DNA of 50,903 nucleotides from positions 30,619 through 81,521 of the forward strand of contig JBFLZW010000045.1 of NCBI GenBank assembly GCA_040755755.1. The letters run 5' to 3'. The first letter of the stretch is position 1; each line of letters starts with the position of its first letter. Of this stretch, positions 13,637 to 20,898 are shown piece by piece. Both the position numbers and the translations under genes were made by a program. This DNA is from a bacterium (GTDB lineage: Bacteria > SZUA-182 > DTGQ01). The notes under the pieces are model-generated. The model saw nothing but the letters and a program-made list of their open reading frames with translations. It made no database searches and was not told the DNA's origin.

Positions 13637-16342
13637 TCAAACAGTCGAAGCTGCATCAGCCGGGTGAGGACCCATCAGGCAGTATGAAGCCAGGGGCAGG
13701 ATAACGGAAAAGGTAGCCCCTTTTCCTTCGGCGCTCTCGACTTCTATCTTCCCCTGGTGATCTTCGATGATCCTTTTGGTAATGGACAGGCCAAGCCCGA
13801 TTCCTTCCTCTTTGGTAGTGAAAAATGGCTCGAAGAGTTTCGCCCGGATAGACTCCGGGATCCCCTGCCCATCGTCCTGGAACGAAATCCGCACCTGGCT
13901 CTCTTCAAAGGCAGTGGAAACTTTGAGTCTGCCTCCACCCGGCATGGCCTGCATGGCATTGAGAATCAAATTCAGAAAAATCTGGCGCATCTGCTCCCGG
14001 TCAGCCAGAGTGCAGGGCAGGGGCACAAGGTTCTGGTCCACCTCCACCTCCTGTTCCATAAGCTCATGGGAGAGCAGAAGGAGTGTATCGGCAATAAGCC
14101 GGTTGAGATCGACCCGTTCCATTTTCGGTTTGCTTGGCCGGGCAAAATCGAGAAACTGCTTGATAATCTGGTTAATCCGCTCGATTTCATTTTCAATGAC
14201 CTCAATATCATCTCTGCGGATATCTTCCGGTGAAAGCCGCTCCATCAGGGAATGGATCAGAATCCTGATACTGGTCAGGGGATTCCTGATTTCATGGGCC
14301 ACGCCTGCCGAAAGCTGGCCCAGGGCGGAAAGCCGGCTCGATTGAATCAGCTGCTCCTGGGTTTTTTTGAGGTCCTCGGTCGCTTTTCTGACCCTCTCCT
14401 CCAATTCCTCATTGAACAGCCGCAGTTCCTGATAGAGCTTGGCATTCTCGATAGCCAGGCCCGCCTGATTGGCAAAAGTGATCAAAGAGTCAACCTTCTC
14501 CTTGGTGATCATCTTGTCGCTCAGGATATAATCAGCAGTAATGGCTCCCATCACCCGGTCCCGCCCCTGGAGGGGAACAGCCACAAAGGACCGCAGGTTA
14601 AACAGCGTCTTAAGCTCACGGTTTACTCTGGGATCATTCCGGGCATCCTGGATGATGTAGGCTTTTCTTTCCGAAACTACCTTGGCCAGAACGCTTCCCT
14701 TGCTATCCAGAGGCAGGGCTATGGTTTTGATTTTCTCCTGCTCAATGCCTACCGCCATCCTGCATTCAAGGATATTCTCTTTCTCGTTGATCAGGTACAG
14801 GCGCACCCGGTCAAAACCGATGCTGTGCGTGACCCCTTGCAGGATGAGATGCAAAATCTCCTCCAGGTTCAGGCTGTGCATGGACTGACTGATTTCGTGA
14901 AGGATGGACAGTTCCCTCACTCTTTTTAATTCGGTAAAAATAAGGTCCTGCTTCTTGTGAAATTCATCGCACAGAGGATACGAACATATCCGGTACGCAC
15001 TGTAATCCAGCCCCCTGGTTTCCTCTTCAGCCGGGACCCGAAGTCCGATGGTTTTATCGACGATCAAAAACATTGCCAGGGACACCCCAAATCCCCAGGC
15101 AAAAACTGCCGCCGCTCCAACGGCCTGAACAGCGAGAAGTTTCCATCCTCCGCCGAAGAAAAGGCCGTTTAAGGGTATGCCCAGGCTGTTCATGCTGAAT
15201 TGCGCCCTGGCAAAAAGACCGACAGCCAGGGTACCCCACAGGCCGTTGATCCCGTGAATGGACAGAGCGCTGACCGGATCATCCAGCCGGATCTTTTCAA
15301 AAAACTCAACCGACAGGCCAAGAATCAGGCCTCCGACAGCACCGACCAGAAGCGAGATGCCAGGGCTGACCAGGGCCGCGGTAGCCGAACTGGTGACAAG
15401 ACCTGCCAGAATCCCGTTCAACGTCAGGCTTATATCCGGTTTTCCCGTAAACAGCCAGGTTGCGGACATGATGGAAGCCACCCCCCCCATAGCCGCAAGC
15501 AGGGTATTCCCGCTGATCAGGCCGATAGCCGCCGGATTATGTGCCGAAAGGATACCGCCGCCCGTAAGCCCGAACCAGCCGAGCCACATGATGAATGTTC
15601 CAAGGGCAACCAGGGGAAGATTATGCCCTGGCAGGGGAACGGGGGCTCTGTCGTGATCGTATCTGCCGATCCGGGGGCCAAGAACGATGACTCCGGCCAG
15701 GGAGACCCACCCTGCCAGGGAATGAACGAGCGTGGCCCCGGCAAAATCGGTCATGCCCAGCCGGGAAAGCCACCCGCCACCCCGCATCCAATGCCCGGCC
15801 ACCGGATAAATGAGGCCGCCGATCATCAGACTGTAGAGTATCGAGCCGATAAATTTCGTCCGCTCCGCCAGGGCCCCGGAGGCAATGGTAGCGGCTGTTC
15901 CGGCAAGGACAACCTGAAAGATCAGACCGGCAAACAGCCGATTGTCGATTCCATCCCCGCCGGTCTGCATACTGCGAAGAAAAAAACCGGATGCTCCGAA
16001 CAGGCCAAAGCGGGTCTTTCCAAACATCAGGCCATAGCCGATCAGCAGAAACACCATCGATCCGATGCTCAAGGTGGATATATTCTTCATCACCACATGG
16101 CCGGCATTCTTGGCTTGGACGGAACCAGCCTCAACAAGCATGAGGCCGGCCTGCATGAGGAAAATGAGAAAAGCCGTCAGCAGAGCCCAGATCGTGTCCA
16201 GGACCTGGCCGTCAGGGAAGGCCCCTCTGCCCTGCTGCATCGCCCCGGCAGAAAGCGGTGTTAGGAGGAGCACAAGAAAAAACAGGGCTCCTATACTCCG
16301 CTTTGTGCCATGATTCGTATGGTTCTGAAAAGACAGCATCAT
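13637..16342 (-). CDS. Ammonium transporter-histidine kinase fusion (Amt-GAF-HK sensor)
   Basis: 901 residues if the ATG at 16342 is used (GGAGGA just upstream; the next ATG is adjacent). A signal-peptide-like segment covers residues 15-35. An Amt/Mep/Rh domain follows (about 45-435), with QAGLMLVEAGSVQAKN, the recruitment-site Asp199, and both pore histidines, His207 (TLVHSLAG) and His363 (ALSIHGINGLWG). A short linker leads to a GAF domain (about 475-635), a coiled coil, and a HisKA/HATPase kinase with phospho-His683 (VAHEIRNP), N-box Asn795 and G-box GIGLGLS. It probably senses extracellular ammonium and phosphorylates the NtrC-family protein encoded directly downstream. Retained pore residues mean transport may still occur. 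Similar fusions are known from anammox bacteria. Confidence 0.93.
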   Translation of the reverse strand: MMLSFQNHTNHGTKRSIGALFFLVLLLTPLSAGAMQQGRGAFPDGQVLDTIWALLTAFLIFLMQAGLMLVEAGSVQAKNAGHVVMKNISTLSIGSMVFLLIGYGLMFGKTRFGLFGASGFFLRSMQTGGDGIDNRLFAGLIFQVVLAGTAATIASGALAERTKFIGSILYSLMIGGLIYPVAGHWMRGGGWLSRLGMTDFAGATLVHSLAGWVSLAGVIVLGPRIGRYDHDRAPVPLPGHNLPLVALGTFIMWLGWFGLTGGGILSAHNPAAIGLISGNTLLAAMGGVASIMSATWLFTGKPDISLTLNGILAGLVTSSATAALVSPGISLLVGAVGGLILGLSVEFFEKIRLDDPVSALSIHGINGLWGTLAVGLFARAQFSMNSLGIPLNGLFFGGGWKLLAVQAVGAAAVFAWGFGVSLAMFLIVDKTIGLRVPAEEETRGLDYSAYRICSYPLCDEFHKKQDLIFTELKRVRELSILHEISQSMHSLNLEEILHLILQGVTHSIGFDRVRLYLINEKENILECRMAVGIEQEKIKTIALPLDSKGSVLAKVVSERKAYIIQDARNDPRVNRELKTLFNLRSFVAVPLQGRDRVMGAITADYILSDKMITKEKVDSLITFANQAGLAIENAKLYQELRLFNEELEERVRKATEDLKKTQEQLIQSSRLSALGQLSAGVAHEIRNPLTSIRILIHSLMERLSPEDIRRDDIEVIENEIERINQIIKQFLDFARPSKPKMERVDLNRLIADTLLLLSHELMEQEVEVDQNLVPLPCTLADREQMRQIFLNLILNAMQAMPGGGRLKVSTAFEESQVRISFQDDGQGIPESIRAKLFEPFFTTKEEGIGLGLSITKRIIEDHQGKIEVESAEGKGATFSVILPLASYCLMGPHPADAASTV

Positions 16343-16667
16343 TCCTCCATTATAGCCTGTCTTCCTCGAAAATCTCAAGTGAAAGATGAACTTCTCAGAT
16401 GTCCCCCATCTTGCTGAGGAGCATCCCATATACTCCTCCCCCCTAAGGTTCAATGCTATTAAGAGGTAGCGGAGTTCATGCCCGGAGTTCAGGGCAGCAC
16501 TTTTCCCCCTCGCCCCTGAAGGGGAGAGGCTGGGTGGGGAATAATGGTTATTACCAACTTTTCTCTCGAGAAAAGGTAAATGGGGAGCATCTGGGGAAAT
16601 GGCTGCAAAAATGACAACCTGGCAGTGACACTCAGGCGAACACGGCAGCTCCGCCCCCGCAAGATTC
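16343..16667. other. Gene-free stretch between ymdB and the Amt-kinase gene
   Basis: 325 bp. Positions about 16500-16545 hold a pyrimidine-rich CCCCTGAAGGGGAGAGGCTGGGTGGGG element that resembles, inverted, the repeats near 35613 and 37371. TTGAGA (16378-16373) and TATAAT (16354-16349) on the minus strand, 18 bp apart, look like a promoter, but it would start the Amt-kinase transcript almost at the ATG. No gene is supported. Confidence 0.45.
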
Positions 16668-17444
16668 TCACATGCTGATTTGCAGCCTTTGGATATTTCT
16701 GGCCAGGCCGGTATTCGACTCGACATCAATCACCACGCCATTCAGCCGCAGGTCAGTTTTGGCAACCTGAAACTTATACGGCATCTGGGTCAGGAACTTT
16801 TGGATGGCGATATCTTTTTCAACTCCGATCACCGAGTCAAAGGGGCCGGTCATGCCCGCATCGGTTATATAAGCGGTACCTTTGGGAAGGATCGTGGCAT
16901 CGGCAGTCTGGACATGGGTGTGGGTGCCGATTACCGCGCTGACTTCCCCGTCCAGGTACCAGCCCATAGCCTGTTTTTCCGAGGTGGCCTCAGCGTGAAA
17001 ATCCACAATGATAGTAGTGCACTCCCGCTGTAACTCTGAAGTTTTGGACACGGCTGTCCGGAAAGGGCAATCCAGAGGAGCCATGTAAACCCGTCCGGAA
17101 AGGTTCAGTACCCCGACCTTCTCTCCATCCCCGGTTGTATAGACTTCGGCAGAGTGCCCCGGTGCTTTCGGATAATTGGCAGGCCGAAGCAGCCGCCTTT
17201 CGGTGGAAATAAAATCGAGGATATCCTTTTTATCCCAGATATGGTTCCCTGAGGTAAGAACATCGATTTTTTCCTCCAGGAGCTGCTGCGCGATCTGAGG
17301 GGTTATCCCCAGGCCGCCGGCTGCATTCTCACCATTGGCAATGCAAAAGTCGATCTTATAATCCCGTATTATTTCAGGGAGTAACCTGCGGACTACTGTC
17401 CGTCCACCCTGTCCGATAATATCACCGATAAAGAGTATTTTCAT
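16668..17444 (-). CDS. ymdB: YmdB-type metallophosphoesterase
   Basis: A 258-residue calcineurin-like phosphoesterase of the YmdB (TIGR00282) family, reported to hydrolyse 2',3'-cAMP and to influence developmental switching in Bacillus. Metal-site motifs are GDIIGQGG (residues 7-14), ANGENAAGG, SGNHIWD and GTHTHVQTAD. The length is normal and the protein is cytoplasmic. It lies directly downstream of rny, a very common neighbour, though a terminator-like hairpin sits in the 99-bp gap. Confidence 0.93.
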   Translation of the reverse strand: MKILFIGDIIGQGGRTVVRRLLPEIIRDYKIDFCIANGENAAGGLGITPQIAQQLLEEKIDVLTSGNHIWDKKDILDFISTERRLLRPANYPKAPGHSAEVYTTGDGEKVGVLNLSGRVYMAPLDCPFRTAVSKTSELQRECTTIIVDFHAEATSEKQAMGWYLDGEVSAVIGTHTHVQTADATILPKGTAYITDAGMTGPFDSVIGVEKDIAIQKFLTQMPYKFQVAKTDLRLNGVVIDVESNTGLARNIQRLQISM

Positions 17445-17489
17445 AGAGGCAGCGACCCGTTCCTGGTTGAATGATTTTGGGGGAAGAAA

Positions 17490-17530
17490 ATAAAAAAATG
17501 GGAGCAGGAAAACGTGCTCCTCCTGCTCCC
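17490..17530 (-). terminator. Rho-independent terminator after rny
   Basis: GGGAGCAGGA (minus strand, 17530-17521) pairs with TCCTGCTCCC (17509-17500), a perfect 10-bp stem with an 11-base loop, followed by a run of seven T (17498-17492). It would end the rny transcript, or attenuate transcription entering ymdB. Confidence 0.85.
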
Positions 17531-17543
17531 ACAGATGAGCGTG

Positions 17544-19121
17544 TTATTTAGCGTATTCTACAGCCCGGGACTCCCTGATCAAAGTGACTTTGATCTGGCC
17601 TGGATATTCCAGTTCCTCTTCAATTTTTTTGGCAATATCCTTGGCCAGGGTTCCCAGATGGTTATCGGAAATCTTTTCCGGTTCGATAATAACCCGTATC
17701 TCCCTTCCTGCCTGAATGGCATAGGCGCTCTCGACCCCTTTGAATGAGGTGCCGATTTTTTCCAGGTTCCCCAGTCGTTTGATATAGGTTTCCAGGCTCT
17801 CTTTGCGCGCCCCGGGACGAGCCGCAGACAGGGTATCAGCCGCCTGAATCAAAACGGCGATTACCCCTTTTGGCTCTTCATCCTCATGGTGGGAGGCAAT
17901 GGCATTAATGACCTCGGGAGGCTCATTAAACTTTTTGGCCAATTCCGCACCGATCTTGGGATGAGAACCTTCCACCTCGTGGTCCACGGCTTTGCCGATA
18001 TCGTGCAGCAAACCAGCCCTCTTGGCTAAGGGTACATCCACTCCCAGCTCTGCGGCCATAATGCCTGCCAGGTAGGCAACCTCCTTGGAATGCTGCAAGA
18101 CATTCTGGCCATAGCTGGTCCGGTAGCGCAAGCGCCCGATCAGCTTTACCTCTTCCGGGTGCAGGTTATGGACACCCAACTCGAAGGTTGTCTTTTCTCC
18201 CTCTTCCCGGATGGAGTTTTCAATCTCTTTCTGACACTTGCCAACTACTTCTTCGATTCGGGCCGGGTGTATCCGGCCATCGACGATCAGCTTTTCCAGG
18301 GCATTTTTGGCCACCTGCCGCCTGATGGGATCATAGCCGGAAATAATCACGGCTTCCGGAGTATCATCAATGATCAGGTCCACTCCGGTAGCCATCTCAA
18401 GGGCCCGGATATTGCGCCCTTCACGGCCGATAATCCGTCCTTTCATCTCGTTGTTGGGCAAATCGACCATAGACACCGTAGCTTCCACCACCTCATCGGC
18501 TGCATACCGCTGAATGGCCAGACTGATAATCTCCTTGGACCGCTTATTTGCCGTCTCCTTGGCCTCTTCTTCGATCTTCTTGATGAACCGCATGGCTTCA
18601 TGCCGGGCCTCGTTTTCCATCTTGGCGATAAGCATGCTCTTGGCTTCTTCAGAGCTCATGTTGGAGATTTTTTCCAAAATGCTCTTTTGTTCCTGAATGA
18701 TCGTCTCATATTCACTGACTTTCTGACTGAGCTCCTTCTCTTTCCCGGCCACGGCCTTGGATCTGGTGTTCAACTCCTGCTCTTTTTTATCCAGCAGTTC
18801 AACTTTTCGGTCAAGGTTTTCCTCCTTTTGGGAAAGCCGCTTTTCAAGTTTCTGTAATTCTGCCTTTTTCTCTTTGGTTTCCCGCTCAAATTCCGCCTTT
18901 GATTGGTATAACCGGTCCTTAGCTTCTAAAATTGCTTCTCGCTTTTTGTTATTTGCCTCTTTTTCAGCCTCAGCAATAATTTTCTTGGCCATGGCCTCAG
19001 CGTTCACCAGTTTGCTTTCAGAAAATTTTTTGCGGATAACATATCCAGCCAAGAGGCAGACAGCGGCGATTGCAATCATCAAAATAACAGAGATCATTCC
19101 TCCACCACTAATCTTACTCAC
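17544..19121 (-). CDS. rny: Ribonuclease Y
   Basis: A 525-residue membrane-anchored endoribonuclease that initiates mRNA decay. One N-terminal membrane segment (about residues 9-26, [18 protein letters not shown]) is followed by a long coiled coil (to about 200), a KH domain ([15 protein letters not shown]) and an HD domain with [12 protein letters not shown], then a C-terminal domain ending in [15 protein letters not shown]. The frame allows a GTG start at 19121 or an ATG at 19097; both have purine-rich sequence very close. It sits in the usual place before ymdB and after fthC. The terminator downstream suggests independent dosage. Confidence 0.95.
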   Translation of the reverse strand: MSKISGGGMISVILMIAIAAVCLLAGYVIRKKFSESKLVNAEAMAKKIIAEAEKEANNKKREAILEAKDRLYQSKAEFERETKEKKAELQKLEKRLSQKEENLDRKVELLDKKEQELNTRSKAVAGKEKELSQKVSEYETIIQEQKSILEKISNMSSEEAKSMLIAKMENEARHEAMRFIKKIEEEAKETANKRSKEIISLAIQRYAADEVVEATVSMVDLPNNEMKGRIIGREGRNIRALEMATGVDLIIDDTPEAVIISGYDPIRRQVAKNALEKLIVDGRIHPARIEEVVGKCQKEIENSIREEGEKTTFELGVHNLHPEEVKLIGRLRYRTSYGQNVLQHSKEVAYLAGIMAAELGVDVPLAKRAGLLHDIGKAVDHEVEGSHPKIGAELAKKFNEPPEVINAIASHHEDEEPKGVIAVLIQAADTLSAARPGARKESLETYIKRLGNLEKIGTSFKGVESAYAIQAGREIRVIIEPEKISDNHLGTLAKDIAKKIEEELEYPGQIKVTLIRESRAVEYAK

Positions 19122-19151
19122 CCCCTTTTAACTTATGAAAGCTCTCATATC

Positions 19152-19763
19152 CTATAGAGAGCCAAAAAACCTTACCTTTTCTTCCGTGATTACCATATTC
19201 ATGAGAATATCGTGAGGCGCACAAGGGAGTTCCTTTTGCATCTGCAATTCAAAGGCAAGGCCGATCAACTTTTGGTGCTGCTCCACACTGCCGAACAAAC
19301 GGTCGAAATATCCTCCTCCATAACCTAATCTTACTCCTCTGTCATCAAAAGCGACTCCCGGTAAAATGAAGAGATCAACCTGCTCGGCCTGTACTGGCCG
19401 CAGGTGTTGAGGCTCCATAATACCATAAGTAGAGGGAACCAGTTCATCAAAGCTTTCGATCTCTGATAGTATCAGCCGGTGATGACCCACATCCACCACC
19501 GGGACAATTACCTTTTTGTTTACCTTCAGGGAGTAGATAATCATTTCCCTGGTCATAACTTCACTGGTGAAAGAAACGTAGATCATTATTGACAGAGCCC
19601 TGGAGAAATCAGGGGTTTGGATAAGCTGCCCCATGATGAGCTGACTCTTCTCCTCCCGCTCCGATGGGGGGATTTTGTTTCTTTGAGCAAGTAATCTCTT
19701 GCGGATGATCTCTTTTTCCCTATCCATAGGTAAATAGAATGGGTTCCCTGAACGATGATTCAT
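19152..19763 (-). CDS. fthC: 5-formyltetrahydrofolate cyclo-ligase
   Basis: A 203-residue ATP-dependent enzyme converting 5-formyl-THF to 5,10-methenyl-THF. The signature LPGVAFDDRGVRLGYGGGYF near the C terminus carries the ATP/Mg and folate binding residues, and the N-terminal basic helix (KEIIRKRLLAQRNKI) is family-like. The alternative ATG at 19727 (MDREKE) matches the usual N terminus better than 19763; neither has a clear Shine-Dalgarno. Position between zapA and rny mirrors the zapA-ssrS-fthC (ygfA) order of other proteobacteria, which supports the RNA proposed upstream. Confidence 0.92.
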   Translation of the reverse strand: MNHRSGNPFYLPMDREKEIIRKRLLAQRNKIPPSEREEKSQLIMGQLIQTPDFSRALSIMIYVSFTSEVMTREMIIYSLKVNKKVIVPVVDVGHHRLILSEIESFDELVPSTYGIMEPQHLRPVQAEQVDLFILPGVAFDDRGVRLGYGGGYFDRLFGSVEQHQKLIGLAFELQMQKELPCAPHDILMNMVITEEKVRFFGSL

Positions 19764-19881
19764 AAGACTGAAAAATATGGCTTTTGGCCACTGGTCACTG
19801 AAACTGATTTTCTCAAACAGACTGCTGAGTTGTGGTCATCAGCAATAGAATACCCGGGGAAGGAATAATAATACCGCAGCG

Positions 19882-20076
19882 AGGTCTTGTGAGGTATGGG
19901 ATATTTATATTGGCTGTCAATCAGTCCCCCCGCTCCTACCGTGTAGATTGAGAGTTTGAACCTGGGTTACCAGGTGGGTGCCCTCTTGAGTGTTTCAAGT
20001 ATCCCTTTTATATGAAGGGCCTGCTTTCCACGCTCAAAGTCGGACTCCCGTTTTTTTTACTGTTGGCTCAAAACCT
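19882..20076 (-). ncRNA. ssrS: Candidate structured RNA, possibly 6S RNA
   Basis: GGTTTTG (20075-20069) and CAAGACC (19889-19883) can form a closing stem about 195 bases apart, the size of 6S RNA. AGTCC (20046-20042) and GGACT (19927-19923) pair inside it. Internal hairpins include CTTGA-AACAC-TCAAG and ACCTGG-TAAC-CCAGGT. The site between zapA and fthC is the classical position of ssrS, whose RNA mimics an open promoter and binds the sigma-70 RNA polymerase. A promoter precedes it. I could not confirm the 6S central bubble or conserved sequence, so identity rests mainly on position and size. Confidence 0.4.
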
Positions 20077-20114
20077 TCAAATCCATCACCTGTATAGCAG
20101 GGGTTCCAAAACAT

Positions 20115-20143
20115 ACTATATCATTTTCAAGATATGTTTTCAA
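20115..20143 (-). promoter_or_regulatory. Promoter upstream of the candidate RNA
   Basis: On the minus strand, TTGAAA at 20143-20138 and TATAGT at 20120-20115 are 17 bp apart. The start would be near 20108, some 30 bases before the closing stem of the RNA candidate. Confidence 0.5.
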
Positions 20144-20286
20144 GATAAGAAAAAAATCCTACCGAGTAAAAATATCTATGTATTTTAGTAGAGGAGCATA
20201 AAGGCATTTCCAGTGCCCTTAATTGACTGATCTCAAATATTATTCTACCCATACAAGACCACACCCATCATTACAGCCTTGGCGAT

Positions 20287-20592
20287 TTAGTATTCATTTG
20301 CAGATAATAAAGATTCATCCAGCAGTTTAAGGATGTTAGTGCTTTCTTCCTCCATCAAATTTTGGGTTTCTTCAAGCTGCCTTCTTACCTTGAATAATTC
20401 TTCAGTTATATTTAAACAGGCTAAAACAGCAACGCTCAAAAGTGGCATGTTCTTAGCTTTATGCCTGATTCCTTCGATCTTGGCATTGATAAATTCGGCC
20501 AGTCTGCGCACTTCATGAGGTGAAATATCACTTTTAATGGTGTATTCCTCCCCCAGAATCTCGATGGTCGTTTTCTGACTGAGCTCTGGCAT
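20287..20592 (-). CDS. zapA: Cell division protein ZapA
   Basis: A 101-residue ZapA-family protein that bundles FtsZ filaments at the division site. It has the typical globular N terminus TIEILGEEYTIKSDISPHEVR, the conserved segment LAEFINAKIEGIR, and the long C-terminal coiled coil (about residues 50-95). The length is normal. It starts 22 bp after the coiled-coil ZapB-like gene downstream of pheT, so it is probably part of the pheST operon. Confidence 0.9.
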   Translation of the reverse strand: MPELSQKTTIEILGEEYTIKSDISPHEVRRLAEFINAKIEGIRHKAKNMPLLSVAVLACLNITEELFKVRRQLEETQNLMEEESTNILKLLDESLLSANEY

Positions 20593-20614
20593 GGCTGATT
20601 ACCTGCTGTATTTC

Positions 20615-20884
20615 TTAAAAACCTTTCAACTCTTCAATCATCTGGTCGATCGTTTTTTGCAGGGCTTCCCGATCCAGGTGAAACTGCTTGTTCTCACGTT
20701 CGAGAGATGAAATGATCTGGAGCTTTTTTTGGGTTTCCTGCAGCTCGACTTCCTTCTGCTTTATGATCAGCTCATATTCGGTTATTTTTCCCTTTAACCA
20801 CAGGTTCTCTTCCTGCAACCTTCTGACTGATTCTGAAATCTTCCGGATTCGAAGCTTTATCTGAGCGATCTTATCAGCAGGCAT
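20615..20884 (-). CDS. Small coiled-coil protein, ZapB-like
   Basis: An 89-residue protein that is almost entirely coiled coil (heptads from about residue 10 to 85, with LQEENLWLKGKI in the middle). Its size and its place directly before zapA suggest a ZapB-like division factor. No motif beyond the coiled coil supports this, so the function is inferred from position. It begins 14 bp after pheT. Confidence 0.7.
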   Translation of the reverse strand: MPADKIAQIKLRIRKISESVRRLQEENLWLKGKITEYELIIKQKEVELQETQKKLQIISSLERENKQFHLDREALQKTIDQMIEELKGF

Positions 20885-20898
20885 ACAATAGGATAATG

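Larger units (their letters stand above)
19764..20286. other. 523-bp gene-free stretch between zapA and fthC
   Basis: No ORF with coding character in either strand. On the minus strand it contains a promoter (20143-20115), a region able to close into a stem about 195 bases long (20076-19882), and a small TGGC-CAAAA-GCCA hairpin followed by TATTTTT (19790-19771) just before fthC. Confidence 0.6.

Noticed and set aside
15200-16264. Long plus-strand ORF opposite the Amt domain
   Set aside because: It is antisense to strongly conserved Amt codons, has no binding site, and its composition (Pro, Gln, Gly, Arg rich) is typical of a shadow frame.
13637-16729. Longer start of the Amt-kinase frame at 16729
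   Set aside because: The first 129 codons read through a repeat-like intergenic region, overlap the ymdB end, and lack a binding site, whereas GGAGGA precedes the ATG at 16342.
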